The notes beneath the pieces were generated by a model. The model saw only the letters and a list, made by a program, of their open reading frames with translations. It made no database searches and was not told the DNA's origin. This document shows, piece after piece, positions 1 through 12,478 of a DNA stretch of 64,000 nucleotides. The DNA is taken from contig JAPTOF010000002.1 in the NCBI GenBank assembly GCA_028554755.1, forward strand, positions 28,205,001 to 28,269,000, in the 5' to 3' direction. Both the position numbers and the translations under genes were made by a program. Position 1 is the stretch's first letter. Each line of letters starts with the position of its first letter. This stretch comes from Cordia subcordata (Eukaryota > Streptophyta > Magnoliopsida > Boraginales > Cordiaceae).

Positions 1-315
1 ATTACTTATATGATGTTGATGTAGGCACAGAGGATAAGGCTCTGTTTGACTTTCTTTTGCTTTGTTATCTTTTTACTTTTATTGCAACCATGGACAAAAG
101 ATGCCTGTCCACCCCCACCCACCTCCCCAACCCCACTGTGAGAAAGAAAATGGGAAAATAAGTCTATAGTTCCTAAGATGGATCAGCTATGAAATTTCAT
201 GTGCCCTCGCTTCTCAGTATATGCTGATTACTTAATAGCTCTCACAAATAAAATTAACTTTTATGCCTTTGTGATTCTTGCTAATCTATTTTTCTGCACA
301 TTCTCACTCTTAAAG

Positions 316-2269
316 GAAGGATAAACAAAAGGATGTTGACTCGACAGCTGCTCTCAATATGCCTGACAGGTCGACAAGAAATAAGGTACATGTCTCATGG
401 TGCGCTTGCTTCATACTAACTAGTATTAGCTTTCCTATTATTTGGATTGAGAGGAGAGTTGGACACGTCAATTAAGAAATCTATTAATTTTACTAAGCAT
501 TTTTTATGCTTTTATGTGATACAATTTATTGGATTGATTTCAAATGCAATATACATTATGCAGACTTTAGTTAAAGGGTAGAACACTTTTTGTCATCAAA
601 TACTACATACATTTCACTTCAATTTAAGGGCAGATACTATGTATATAATACCATTCATTAATTCAACATTATAGTGATATAAGAAAACTATATAGAACTC
701 CACATATGTTATTGACATGTCAAAACATACGACTACAAAAGGCTCCGATTTTTAGAGAAGAACTCATTGGTCTGGAGATGCAGTTTTCGAATTTTGAGAC
801 AGGTTATCCTCTTTTCCATTTATGGTTTATAAATAAAATTGTATTGATAAATATTGTCAATGATTTCTCATTGTGAATTTATGAGAATAATTTTATCAAG
901 TAACTTTCTATTATTACTTACAAATGAAGTATAAAACATACAATATATATACATATACCATGTATATATATACAGTGGATATAACGTTGTGAAGTAAGTT
1001 ACATTTTTTGTGCATAATCTTTTTTCTGTGCTATTGAAACTAAATGGTATGATCTGTATACATGAGGGGGTGTTTGGCTTTGCTTATTTTGGTTGCTTAT
1101 AAGCACCTAAAAAAAAGCACCCTCTCACATGTTTTTTACTATTTAGGTGCTTATAAGCACCAAATAAGCAAAGCCAAACACCCTCTGAATCATGTCCATA
1201 TATAACTTTATCTGCAAACAATCATCTGCTTGTGCATAGTTTTGTGCTTGTTGCATATGGAAGTGCACTTTGTATGATTCATGCACAAGTGGTTCACTTT
1301 GTATGATTAATGCACAAGTGGTTCATGACAGTGTTTAACGTGTATCATTCATATTGAGTATACAGTATGTGAAGCTTACAATGCCACTTTTCAACTGGAA
1401 AATGAATTTTGGACTTTCAAGTTCAAGTTTTCCTGAGGACATTAGCCTGACTGTTGTTATTGCTAATTTTTATTTCACTTCTTGATTAGGCAGAAACACT
1501 TCTCACTAGTCCTAACCTCTTGAGAGATGGGGCTTCTGTTCTTTATCAAGATTGAACTCGAGAGCTATCTTGCGTGACTTGTTGAACTTTCCTCCTTGCT
1601 AATTGGCCTGTGCAGTTGGCTATGTTCAAAATTTACAGATATATGGCTAAACGAGATATGGCTTATTTGAATTTCATGAGCACCTTTTGCATGTGCATGA
1701 GGGAACTGCATGTATAAACGAACAAAAAGTAGTTTCACATGTAATAAATCCTATAATGCCTCTTTTGAATGTTTTTCTTCTTTTCCTGCCTCTCAACTCT
1801 TCAAGCTTAGCTCAAGTTAGAGACTTGTCATCATATCAGCAACAGGGAAATCTAATAATTTATACTATTTCCATGGCAGACTGCTAATTCTACCTCTTCT
1901 GCACTGTCAAAGCTGACAAACAGACTCAACTTCTTAAAGGAAAGGCGTACACAAATTGCAAATGAGCTCCAGAATTTGGACAAAAGCAAGAATACAGGTC
2001 AGCCTGCCCAAAGTCTTGATAGGGGTAAAGGATCTGAACCTCGCAGGTCAACTCAAAATACAGATAAAATTCAATGCTCTGAAGGGCAATCATCAGAGAA
2101 AAGCAGGGTGGACAGCTATCAGTCACCTCACAGCCCAGATGGTCAATCAGCTCGAAGTCCAGATAGAGAAAGAAGACCAGAAAGCCATCTGGATAGAGGG
2201 AAATCAGAAAGCTTTCCTGCTGGAGAAAAAAACCGATCTGTAGTTCCTCCAAGGACATACTCTAGATGA
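316..2269 (+). CDS. Rho GTPase-activating protein (REN1/PHGAP-like), last two coding exons only
   Basis: Two exons are readable: 316-385 and 1880-2269, joined in phase 0 by a GT-AG intron of about 1.5 kb (donor after 385, acceptor CAG at 1877-1879). The last exon encodes a basic coiled-coil-like stretch (LTNRLNFLKERRTQIANELQ) followed by a polar tail rich in Ser, Asp, Arg and Gln, and ends at TGA 2267-2269. A stretch of this kind near the C-terminus, ahead of a disordered tail, is what I recall from the plant PH-domain RhoGAPs (REN1, PHGAP1/2), which switch off ROP GTPases at the plasma membrane. The PH and RhoGAP domains would lie upstream of the window, so the assignment rests on the C-terminal segment alone. 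It could instead be another plant coiled-coil protein. The 3' UTR probably runs to about 2750. Confidence 0.55.
1066..1185. mobile_element. Palindromic MITE (PIF/Harbinger-like) in the RhoGAP intron
   Basis: A 120-bp element whose two ends are near-perfect inverted copies: GGGGGTGTTTGGCTTTGCTT at the left, its complement ending CCAAACACCCTC at the right. It is flanked by the trinucleotide TGA on both sides (1063-1065 and 1186-1188), read as a target-site duplication. A second copy lies at 27714-27832. The 3-bp duplication and GGGTGTTTGG-type ends suggest the PIF/Harbinger (Tourist) group, although TGA departs from the usual TAA/TTA. Confidence 0.8.
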
Positions 2270-3437
2270 TGGGTGCTGTTACTGGATAATCGTTTTCACA
2301 ATTATTGAGCATGGATTGTCCATTCACAGGTTGAGACGAGATTGCCAAGTTGGAGAGGAAGCTTTCTAAATGAGATACAAGTGTCTGACACCATTGGTTC
2401 TACATGCCTCTCAGTCGTGCCACTTCAGTTTGGCCAACCCAAAGTACAGAGCATGTCGGTCATCCTTCTCACTGGGAGCTGAATGGTTTGAACTGCTGAT
2501 AAGCTCAATTTGTTTCTTTCAGAGTTCAAATGCGACGCTTCTGTAGAGCTGTGAATGTACACAACTCAGTTACATTGCTTAATTCAGCGAAGCAGTAGGC
2601 TCGTATCTTAGCAAGTCCCCCCCTTTTCTGCTGTTCACTTGCTGTAACTCTGTTTTGATAACCAGGAGAGGGTTTTTTGGTAGTTCTACTGTAAAGGAAG
2701 TCAGATGTTTGTATCAGTTTCATCTGCAGACTGCTACATTAGTGAATTAAAGGACTAAAATGCTCATTTTAAAAGATCTGGGTTCAGATTGTTATTTTTC
2801 CTTATATATCATATTGTATGTCAACTAAATGCATTCTAGATTAAGGTGACCATATGTGATGGACGAAGATGATAACACAAATAACAGAGAATGATAAGAA
2901 TGATGATATTGCGAAGGGCTTGTGTATTTTTCTTTTACTTTTCTATGCAGCATATTAGATTTTTGGATACTAATACTTGTTGAAGAAAAGGTGTTGTGGT
3001 TATGAAAATAATTTGTCTTCGGGAAGAAAGAGAATATAGGCTCCACATGTGTGTGAGGCCCACTTATGCAAGTATCGGATCCAAGAATGGCCTATGTGAA
3101 AGTTGGGAAAGAAAATTTGGAGGAATAACTTCCCGATTATAATTAAAACTAGGGAGAAATGTCTTTCTGGTTTTAATTCTTTTAGCATGCAATACCAAAA
3201 TATATCAATAGGTTGGTTAATCATTAGCCAACAGAGCATACAAAGATAGATCGAGTAATGTTGTTAAATACATCACTGGACTCCAAGTAATATGTCTTTT
3301 AATTTTAGCATTTAAGTTAATTGCCGAATGTAGAGTAAATGATCTAATAGTTTGCTAGACCAACTTTTACACTTAGAAGCTCTTCCTTTTATTGAATTGC
3401 AAACTTCTGCATACAAAAGAAATATCTTACAACAACA

Positions 3438-3468
<31 letters not shown>

Positions 3469-3525
3469 AGAGCCTATAATTAGAATTTTGGGCCCAATAT
3501 TGGGCCGTGGAGCCCATTTATCAAC
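2270..3525. other. 3' UTR of the RhoGAP gene and convergent intergenic spacer
   Basis: About 1.25 kb between the RhoGAP stop and the stop of the oppositely oriented aspartyl protease gene. The first part is non-AT-rich and probably 3' UTR. I see no further gene. An (AC)n microsatellite lies at 3438-3464, near the likely 3' end of the protease transcript. Confidence 0.5.
3438..3464. repeat. (AC)n microsatellite
   Basis: Uninterrupted AC dinucleotides of about 27 bp immediately downstream of an AAC-type triplet stretch. Confidence 0.95.
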
Positions 3526-4830
3526 TTAGTTGCAAAGTTCACGAGCAATACCCAAACGAGAATTTGCGGTGTCAAACAAAATCCTGAGATTTTGCTGCTG
3601 CAGATTGGCTATAACATTCAAGACAGAGTTGACATTATTTGGTGCTGCTGCCATTGCCAAGCAAGCCAAGTTGCCTGCACTGCTATGTATCAAGCTGTTC
3701 TCCATTGGCAATTTCAAGTCCATCCCCGTGAAATGGAATGTAACAGCTGGTGCCACTGCTTCATATGTCGTTGCAAAGCACGTGTCAAATGCGCCCAAGG
3801 GGCTAAATGGGCCTTTCACTTGTTTCCTGAACTCCTCCCGGATGGCATTGTAAATGGGCGGCACGAATCGGGTAATGACCGTGCCCGAGTCGATAATGGT
3901 CCCCGCTCCGGTGTTCGGGTTGAATCCTAGGAGCTCCGGGGCGATGGGGACCTGGACTCGGCCCACGCTGACCCCGGTGAGGTTCACGTAATACAATGAG
4001 GGCCTGTGTGGGTTCTTGAGAAGTGGGGTAGTCTTGATGTTGTTGGGTTGACCAACCGGCCCAAGTTTGAGTGAGCCCGAGAAGTAGTATGACCTGAAAC
4101 TTGGCAAACAATACGAGAACACGCCCGAGTAAAGTGATCCAGATTGTGAGAGCAATGACATGGACCCCCGGCCCAGGCCCAATAATCCTTGGGGTGGGAT
4201 TGATTTCCCAGCCATGGCATTCACGCATCCGAAAGCATAATTTGGTATAACATCAGTGGCTAATGTAAGCGAATCACGGGACAACGTGGCAGCAAATGCC
4301 GAGTCTCCGCCATAAGTTTGGTTGAACAAGCACGAGCCCGAGCCCGTGGTGGGGCAGGAGAGCCCACGGACTTGTGTACACTCGGGCTTCGAGCACTCCA
4401 AAGGCCCGTAAGTGGACGACGTGTTCGGGGCAAACAATGTGGACCCGCATCCAGTGCAACCACTGCATGGAACCCATGCAGCGTCACTACTGGTATCCAA
4501 GACCATGAACATTAGCTGGCCCGGAGTGCCAATCTTGGCCCGAACGACATAATTTCCAACGTTGATTATCTGCTGGCCCGCAGCAATAGGGACTTTAGTG
4601 GGCTTTTGGGCCACTAAGCTGGACAAGTAAGACACCCTTTGTGGGTCCTTAGAGGCCATGTTCATCACATTGTTGACCCATGATGAAGCAGGCTTGGGAG
4701 TTGTGAATGGTGAGCATTTTCCGTATATAGGAAACACAGAAAGCTCTGCATTATCTGAAGCACAAAGATCAGATGCTATGGTGGTTTTAGCAACAAGAAT
4801 GAAGAATAATGCAGCAATGACTGAGGCCAT
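3526..4830 (-). CDS. AED3: Secreted aspartyl protease, AED3-like (pepsin family A1)
   Basis: Single-exon gene for 434 residues, the usual size for this intronless plant family. The ATG at 4830 opens a hydrophobic signal peptide (residues 1-20). The first catalytic motif is DTSS at 112-115, inside LDTSSDAAWVPC; the second is IIDSGT at 313-318. The flap tyrosine is probably Y173 in QTYGGDSAF. Numerous cysteines (for example CSGCTGC at 122-128) match the nepenthesin-like Cys pattern of plant atypical aspartic proteases. The first motif has Ser where pepsin has Gly (DTG), as I recall for the AED3/CND41-like branch. Arabidopsis AED3 is an apoplastic protein induced in defence. The gene converges on the RhoGAP gene and has no operon-like partner. 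The family call is secure; orthology to AED3 itself is an inference. Confidence 0.9.
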   Translation of the reverse strand: MASVIAALFFILVAKTTIASDLCASDNAELSVFPIYGKCSPFTTPKPASSWVNNVMNMASKDPQRVSYLSSLVAQKPTKVPIAAGQQIINVGNYVVRAKIGTPGQLMFMVLDTSSDAAWVPCSGCTGCGSTLFAPNTSSTYGPLECSKPECTQVRGLSCPTTGSGSCLFNQTYGGDSAFAATLSRDSLTLATDVIPNYAFGCVNAMAGKSIPPQGLLGLGRGSMSLLSQSGSLYSGVFSYCLPSFRSYYFSGSLKLGPVGQPNNIKTTPLLKNPHRPSLYYVNLTGVSVGRVQVPIAPELLGFNPNTGAGTIIDSGTVITRFVPPIYNAIREEFRKQVKGPFSPLGAFDTCFATTYEAVAPAVTFHFTGMDLKLPMENSLIHSSAGNLACLAMAAAPNNVNSVLNVIANLQQQNLRILFDTANSRLGIARELCN

Positions 4831-4930
4831 AGCTTTGAGCTTGGCTTAGACACAGCTCTATTTATGAACTATATCTAAAGGGATAAAGAGTGAAGATGAT
4901 ATATATGATGATGATGATGATGATGAGGTG

Positions 4931-4940
4931 ATATATATAG
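4931..4940 (-). promoter_or_regulatory. Candidate TATA box of the aspartyl protease gene
   Basis: Read on the minus strand as CTATATATAT, about 100 bp upstream of the ATG. Transcription would start near 4905, giving a leader of about 75 nt. A second weaker candidate (CATAAATAG, about 30 bp from the ATG) would leave almost no leader. Confidence 0.4.
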
Positions 4941-7900
4941 CAAGATAGAAGAGTAAGTATAGTTGGTAAATTACTAAAACATCCCTCCTTTTTTCGTCCT
5001 TTCACCATGTACTTTTGATCATCATTGGTTGTTTGATCCAACAGAAATAAGGGGTGTTTATGGAATTTCAGTTTCTTGTTATAAAGAAACATCCAATTAT
5101 AGATGAAGATATAATCTTTCGAAAAATAGGTCACAATAAAATATCAGCATGTGGCCATGCAAGCCACAAAGAAACAAAATAGTGACTGAGGCGGAAGACT
5201 TAAAAAGCTGCTTATAAGATGGTTTTATTGGAGAGAGAGATCAGAAGCTTCAGAACAGACAATTGAGTTTTAAGAGTTTTCGGGTGCAGAACAGCGAAGC
5301 CCAGCATATGGTTCCAAAATAATATCCTCTCCTTTTTTCGGATTGGATCCGAAATAATAAATTTCATTCTTCTTGTTTAATCTCAAAACCAAAATGTACC
5401 ACTTCAAAGCAAATTTTGATGGCACTTTGTTAATGTGCTACTGAAATATCGAAATTCAGGAAATGCTAGCTTGCGTATGATACTTAGATTATGATTACCA
5501 GAAAAAAGAGATATAATAATAGTGAACTGTTGAACGTCGCGTTATTGAAATCTTATCTGAAGCAAGTCCAAGTAGGACTGTATGCTAGTAACTTCAGTAT
5601 CTATAGCAGCAAGATTGCTAAAAGTAGGCACATAATGTGCTGGGAACTGTAGGCGACAGTGGGTAGATCCATGCTAGGACGGTTATAAACTTTAGAATGA
5701 TTAAGGGTAATAATGAGCGTTCTGATTTGATAATTTATGTATATATATATATTGTCAAGTGGAACAAGTTAATTACTCGTGAACTCATCGAAACTACGGT
5801 AAGTTGGCAACTGTGAATTAACGGACAAGTCATTGGTTGAAATGGTAGTAATCTCGTCTCTGTAATATAGAAAACAAAATTTCGACTCTTGTTGAGAGAG
5901 CTTTTCTTTCGCCTCTTCCGATCAAATGGATATTAGTCTTAAATCAAATGTAATTTGAGGATACTCTAACGCAAATTCTAGAATAAAAAAGTTAGCAAAC
6001 CGTGGGATTTTGTCCATACGCTAAGACCAGGCACGATATGCGGTCGGTCACGGGCATCCAGAGACTTACAGTTCGAACTGGACTCTGCAGAAGACATCAA
6101 GACTAGCCCTTGAGTCACGTGCAGTTATGGCATCTCTAAGTGTATATATTTTTGTTGCTCTCTCCGGGAATAGTGCAGCAAACACGGCATAGCAGCCAAG
6201 CTAATTGCACAATATTATATCATATATGGAGTCTCCATTCACACTCGAATGCATATTGAATAATAACACCAAGAAATCACACCAATGAAGATAGAAAGTC
6301 ATGTGTCCGTAGTTTGAATCAATTGAAAGTTATTTGTTCTTTTTAGCTTCACTAACCCAGATTATGTCTTTTTTTTAAATGCCTGTCTAACTTTAGACTC
6401 TATCGTAAATTTAAAGGACTTTTCATGCGTACTATAAGTACGCAAATCATTTTCCCACTTGCAACTCTAGTTTAGTAGCTAGATGATGAAGGTCCAAGAG
6501 TTTTCTATTCTTTCTTCGTGAAGTAATATGGAAATGATTACCGCTCCAAAAAAACCAAGAAATGTTTCCTTACAAATGCATTAGACATAGTTAAAGGCAT
6601 CAAAGAACGTCAAAGTCAAGTGCTTGATGAAGTAATGACAAACACAGGGTTGGGGGAAAGATGCTATAAAAAGCTAAAATAAAAAGGACAAAATATTTCA
6701 TATTCAAGCACATCAACTAATGAGTTTTGGAGGGTCCCTAGGCATTCACGAGATCTCATTCTTTTCCTCTTCTTAGGGACCACAACTTTATATTAATTAT
6801 TGCTAATCAACAATTCAACGCAGTCCAATTTCTTCAAATTAAAGTACTTTTTAACATTACAAGTACTCAGCCTTCTTTGATCTCTTCTATTCACACTTCT
6901 GGCTAACATTCTAAAGTTGGACGTTACAAAAAAGTTTGGGAACGCGATGATGAACTCGTTTTGAGTGTTGGTGGTAGATTTTACATGCATGTGAAACTCA
7001 TACTCGCATCATCACATGTGGTCATTTAAGAGTTGAAACACTAAATCAAAACAGAAACTACACACATAACTATTTAAGAAGCCCGACCACCAATTTATAA
7101 ACTTTAAGTAGAAAGACCAACTCCACAATTCAACCACTGAGTAAGTCAAAGTACTCAACCAAAAGTAGAGGACAAGGATCGAACCTGATTTTTTAACTAC
7201 TTCCGACCACCAATAGATAAATCCCAATTAAAGGTATTCTAATTGAGTAATATAAACAACACATTAGTTCCAACTATCACTTGGTCAAAAACCAAATGTC
7301 TCGATCATCACAAAGAGCCATATCAAATGGCTCCCATATATATGACAAGAAATAAAGTTCAGTATCACAAAATGGATGCCAATTAGAATTTCAAATTGAT
7401 GATAATATTTCTTGCAAAACTATATAAGTACTTTTGAGCAGCACAAAAGCAGAGATTACCTCCTAAGCGTAAAATTGCTTGTTTGTAAGCATATCAACCA
7501 AATTGCAAATGATATGGATGGTCGTCCCGACCCGAGTCAACCAACCAGAAATCGAAATAAAAATGTCCTACTGTCCCCAAACCAAATAGTTTTCCTTGAC
7601 CAAAACTAAAAAATTCGGGATACAAATTCTCGTTACTATGAAACTGTTCATGCTTTTTTTTTTTTTTTTAATGAAAGAAAAAGAAAAATTGTACTAGGCA
7701 ATTGACATTTTGCCCCAGTAAACTATTTAAACATTCACTATATATATGTCTCGTGAATTGAATTACTGAGTTGAGTATCGTTGTGTCTTGACCGACACTT
7801 CAATCATAATTAAGCAACTTTATCAACTAGAGATAAGATATAATCTAGCTCCTACATTTCTTCCTTTCTCGAGTTCTTGTCAGGGCTTTTCTGAGATTGG

Positions 7901-8321
7901 ATCACACTGATAAACTTGCCAGCATTCTTAAAATAGTGCAAGGCTCTGGCCCACTCCAAGTAGGCTTCGGACAGGTCAGTAACCTAACAAAAGCCCGGCC
8001 CAGTTATGACAAAAGCCCACTCCAGGTGCCACACCCACAGGATTCGTGCGTGATGCGCAACCAACCCAATACATATATGTGTATATGTATATCCTGGGGG
8101 TCAGTTTCTCATTGGGGGACATTTACCCTTATCAACAACTTCTTGTCTAAGGTTTTTCTAAGCCGAGCATAATTAGAATTTAGATGCCCTCACAATGGAG
8201 AAATGATTATGTGAGCTTTATTTTCTTTCCTATCTTTGGGATGGAGGCATCAATACAATATGCATGCATTAATTAGTGAAGTACAAGAAGCTTTAAATAG
8301 ATACACAGCCTGTCTGGCTAA
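4941..8321. other. Intergenic, no gene recognised
   Basis: AT-rich sequence with only short unconvincing ORFs. Two spots look faintly like tRNA-derived Pol III promoters (around 5825-5890 and, on the minus strand, GGTTCGATCC near 7175-7185), but neither has the paired box, tail and duplication needed for a SINE call. Confidence 0.5.
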
Positions 8322-8548
8322 GGGTATGTTTGGATTGGGTTTTTTTTTTCAAGAAAAAATACTTTTTCTTGAAAAAAGTTACATTAAATTTATAATAACT
8401 ATTTGATTTAGCTTCCAAAAAAGTTAAAACTCTAAAAAAAACTCAAATAGACCTTTTTAGAAGCCAGAATTTGTAGCTTCTAAAAAACAAACTATTTTGC
8501 AAAAGCTTTTAAAAAATACTTTTGAAAAAAGCCAATTTAGATAAGTCC
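8322..8548. mobile_element. AT-rich MITE, GTTTGGATTGG family
   Basis: About 227 bp starting GGGTATGTTTGGATTGGG and ending with a diverged inverted counterpart (GCCAATTTAGATAAGTCC), flanked by TAA at 8319-8321 and 8549-8551. The interior has the recurring family pattern: a run of T, GAAAAA...TACTTTTTC, a TTTGATTT motif, AAAACTCT, then an AGAAGCCA...TTTTAGCTTCTAAAAA block. Confidence 0.75.
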
Positions 8549-9216
8549 TAAACTTATTTGGGGCTTATAATCTCTAAATAATAAAAATAAATAAAAAATT
8601 TGTAAGAAAGCCCTTTTTTATAGGAGTTTATAAGCTACAAACTAAGCAGCGCCAAACAGGCTGAGAGACTGGTAGGAAGAATCTCAAGTTTATAATCAAG
8701 AGTAATTCCATCAATAATTAACCATGCAACAATTGAACAAACAAACTATAGAAACAAATTTTCATGAGGAGTTTCTTTCCCATATGTCTATACTACATAC
8801 AATTCATAAAGAAGCACACACTTCATACATAAATAGAATTTCTAAGTTTTCATGTTAATTATGTTTTTTTAGATATAAAATTTGGGAACAATGTGACGTA
8901 TACAGTAACATAATAATATGAATACACCAAAATCTAAAATCTTGTTGATTATACAATGATGTCCATTCGTGCCTTTCACGAGGCAGAAATTACTTCCCTT
9001 CGTGAAACATCAAATGAAAATCGACCCTTTTGCATAATTTGAATGAAAGAGCCAACATTTTGCAAAATTTTGACGACCTCAACGGAAGAATTAGCTTGCA
9101 TACATTTCAACTTTTGAATCATTTCTTTTTCTTTTTCTTTTTCTTTTTCATGAGAAAAGAATCCCTTTTTCTTTTTTTGGTTCGAAGCACTCACTATCTC
9201 CAAGAAACCGCCACCC

Positions 9217-9433
9217 TATTTGTTTGGATTGACTTTTTGTAAGGAAAAATATTTTTTTAAAAAAAATATATATATTTTTAATAATCATTTAATTTGATTT
9301 TTAAAAAAGTTAAAACTTTGAGAAAAAAAGAAATCAACTATTACTTTTTGTAAAAAGCCAGAATTTTAAGTTTTTCAAAAAAATACTTTAAAAAAAAACT
9401 AAAAAAAGCTCTTTAAAAAAGAAAGAACGAGCC
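9217..9433. mobile_element. Degenerate copy of the GTTTGGATTGG MITE family
   Basis: Begins TTTGTTTGGATTGACTTTTT and shows the family order of motifs (TTTAATTTGATTTTTAAAAAAG, AAAACTTTGAG, AAAAAGCCAGAATTTT). No clear target-site duplication is seen, so the ends are approximate. Confidence 0.5.
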
Positions 9434-9586
9434 TTCAATATGAGTCTTCATTGACACCGGTGTTTGTTCAAGTAACCCCTCAATCAAGAATTTTTTTTTA
9501 AAGAATTTAAAATTTAGACTTATGATTTCATTTTTCAAAGAGATAGTCTTTTATCCCGTAAAATTCAAACCAAGACATTACTTCTT

Positions 9587-9602
9587 GGGGGGGGGGGGGG
9601 GG
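9587..9602. repeat. G16 homopolymer
   Basis: Sixteen consecutive G, a length at which sequencing or assembly error is likely. Confidence 0.9.
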
Positions 9603-11029
9603 AGGCATAGGCTTTCAATTAAGAATGTGACCTCAATTAACTCACACTTCCCAGGCATATACATGACCCGTACCTTTGATTACACGGCTTGAACAGCCAA
9701 GGCAAGAAGAAGTATGTCTTTTTCTTTGGTGCAGATTTCTATCCTAGTCAGCAAGGTCCCACATGACATAACGTTATAGCCGACGGATGTGGATGAATCA
9801 ACCTCTTCGAAAAGTTGGCTACACACATTAGAAAAAATGGTCGTCCATGAGACGTGCTTGGTCCGCTCTGTTTCATTTTTGGCCAATCACCTCTGAGCGT
9901 TGACTAGATTATTTTGAGAAAATGATCGTCTAAATAGGTCAAGCCACCATGGCCAGCTTATTTTTTCTGTTGAAATTATTTCGTAATTATGCGAGATATC
10001 TTTTTTTTTTACAAGATAAATTAATTAAGGCGTGATATATATAATTAATATTAATTATAATTAGTTTATTTTTTATAGTTAGGCTCTTATAAAAAAAGAT
10101 CACAAATGTATATATAACTCATTCAAAAAAATATACAATACACAAGTTTCTCTATAACTTTCGTCATCTTCTAAATCTATGTTTCTCGATATTTTCCACG
10201 CTGCCGAAAATGTCATGCATTTCATGGTAGCATACTTTTCGATTTTGGGTGTGAAAATGGTTAAGGTTACTAGACAAGGCAGACATTTAAATTTACTAGA
10301 AATTTTAGGCTAGTAGTTACATCGTTTTTGTTATGTTTAAAGTCAACGTAAAAGAGTACAATGATAATTTTTTTTAATACCCAGCAGCTACCACGTGGGT
10401 GGCATGCACTTACATATGTACTTAGGTGGTGCGTGTGTGTGTGTGTGTGTTTGACAGGTGTGTGCATACATATATGTAGGCGGTGTGTGCATGGGGTGCG
10501 TTTGGCTGGCTGATTTGGGGTCTTTCATACCGGCTAAGCAAAAGAATAAAAAAAAAAAAAAGGAAGAAAGAAAACAGAACAGAAAAGAAAGAAAACAAAA
10601 GAAACCCAACCCTTTCCTTGTTTCTTCTCTGCCGACTCAACCTTCCCCTCTTTGAGCTTTTTTTTTTTTTTTTGTAAAGAATTGGAAGGAAGAAAACAAG
10701 AATAATCATAAGTGGAGTGATTTAGGTAAGTTTAATTAACTAATTTGATTTCTAAAATGTGATTGCTTGACGTATCTCTTGGGATATTTATGTGTTCATA
10801 TGCTAGTTACATCTCTAAATTAAAGCTAGCATATTTACTGGTTTGAATTAGTTTAACTACTACTGTATGCAACATGTTGAGTAATTCACAAATTGCTTAA
10901 ATTAGGCTATTTGGAATTAATTTGCCTTGGTTATATAGGAAATAAAAAGGGAAATCGCTATTTTACATACTTTCGTGCATTTTCTTTCTAAGAATTCTAT
11001 TATTTTTTTATTGATAGCAGCATCAAGTT
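9603..11029. other. Intergenic, low-complexity
   Basis: No gene recognised. Contains a (GT)n run at 10433-10450, an A-rich tract near 10548-10562 and a T run near 10659-10673. A 68-codon ORF on the minus strand (9680-9886) has ordinary amino-acid composition but matches no family I know and lacks supporting context. Confidence 0.4.
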
Positions 11030-12088
11030 GCGTCGGAGACTAAGTTTTAGAAGGAAGATTTATTTTGTTGACAAACCAAATAAGGTAAGTTGGATACTCC
11101 ATCCAAACCATCTTCGAGAAGCTATCAGGATTACCATAGTCACTTCTTTCACCATTCTCTTGACTATTTCTTTGAGTTATACTGATTATATGGCAAATAG
11201 ATGTGCTTGAGACTGTGGATTTATGAAATTATATGTCAACTCCTGGAGCTATGACACCCATCTGGCAGGTGAGACTGCCTAGTATTTGAGCAACTGTGTG
11301 TGATTACTATGCCCATAGATGGGAGATGATTCATCGTACGGAGGTATAGGGCTGCAGATGGCCATACTGTGTCCAAGTCGGTGGGAGATGGTTCACTAGA
11401 CCGGAAGGGGCTAGCAGGGAGGTCTAGGCCCAGTGTATTTGTGAACGACGTGGAAGTATATTATATATCACGGCTTCAAGGGAATTCTTTGTGATTTTTG
11501 CGAATTATGTTCCAAAAATGGTTATGCTTGGTCCATGTGGTATGAAAAATGATGATTCTGAGATATGTTGCTTATCAATTTTCGAGTTTGAACGGTAGAG
11601 TGTGTATTCTATTCTGGTTTCTTTTTTTAGTTATTAGGTGCATGTGATGTGGTGGTTTGTACTGTTTTCTTATCATGGGACGGCCCAGAGCCTGACTCTA
11701 GGGTGTTCTTATTACTGAGCTTGTTTGGCTCATGTCTTATTTTACCTTGCAGAGGGTAGAGAGGCAGGATCACGGGGAGAGAATCAGTCATAGGATTTGG
11801 GTCGCGCCTGCCTTGACGAATTTTTGTCTTTGTCTAGGATGGTTAATGTAATATAATTTTGGCGTGATTTCTAGTATGATATAAATACTTGAGTACAGCT
11901 TGTGTGAATGTAATATCAGGGTTGTTGAATGATTATCTTTGATGGAATGTAAATACCATGTTTTGGGCTATTTTTTGTATATATGTACAGGTTTATACTG
12001 TATTTAGGTGTCTTCCTACTTGCCTTGCGGGCTTATACCTGCGGCATGTCACACCCGAGGGTTGGCATTGGTAGCAAGGGGCGTGACA
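11030..12088. mobile_element. Degenerate LTR-like block (unclassified retroelement)
   Basis: About 1 kb of more GC-rich sequence than its surroundings, without ORFs, ending GGGGCGTGACA at 12078-12088. A terminus of this form, with the inverse motif TGTCACACCC at 12047-12056, is reminiscent of the LTR ends of some plant Ty3/gypsy chromoviruses. No second LTR, primer-binding site or polyprotein is visible and the left boundary is not determined, so this is at most a solo or truncated LTR. Confidence 0.35.
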
Positions 12089-12478
12089 TTTTTATTTTGT
12101 TAACTATGACTATTTTAATTGTAACAGAACACTTGTTACGTTTTTGACCATATCGGCCAAGCGTAAATAATTAATTTTGTTACATTGAACTGAGAGTTTA
12201 AATATATAAAATTATTAGCTTGATTTCTTTTGGTAATCTAACTCCCAATTTAAAAAGTGTTTGTCAACTTTAAATTATATATTTCGTAATTCAATCCACC
12301 ACTTTGTATATACAGTTATAAGAAGTTGAGAAAAGATAACTTGAAGAGATCATAGCATATGGCCTGGAGATTATATCGTTCATGTCGATTCTTGAGAAGA
12401 CAATGTGATTTCTTGTGGAATGAATATTTTTTGGGTATGTGGAATGGTTATTCACATCATTCTAGTTGGTTGCATTTA

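Noticed and set aside
1926..2243. Overlapping ORFs on both strands within the RhoGAP last exon
   Set aside because: They are shadows of the true frame (phase of 1880-2269), which alone joins correctly to the upstream exon.
3803..4515. Several ORFs on both strands inside the aspartyl protease gene
   Set aside because: They are frame shadows caused by the high GC content of the coding sequence.
9680..9886. 68-codon minus-strand ORF with ordinary composition
   Set aside because: No recognisable family, no splice or promoter context, and short ORFs of this size are common by chance over 64 kb.
10659..12088. A complete solo LTR starting TGTAAAG after the T run and ending GTGACA with TTTTT on both sides
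   Set aside because: A T5 duplication next to a T homopolymer carries no weight, so the left boundary was left undefined.
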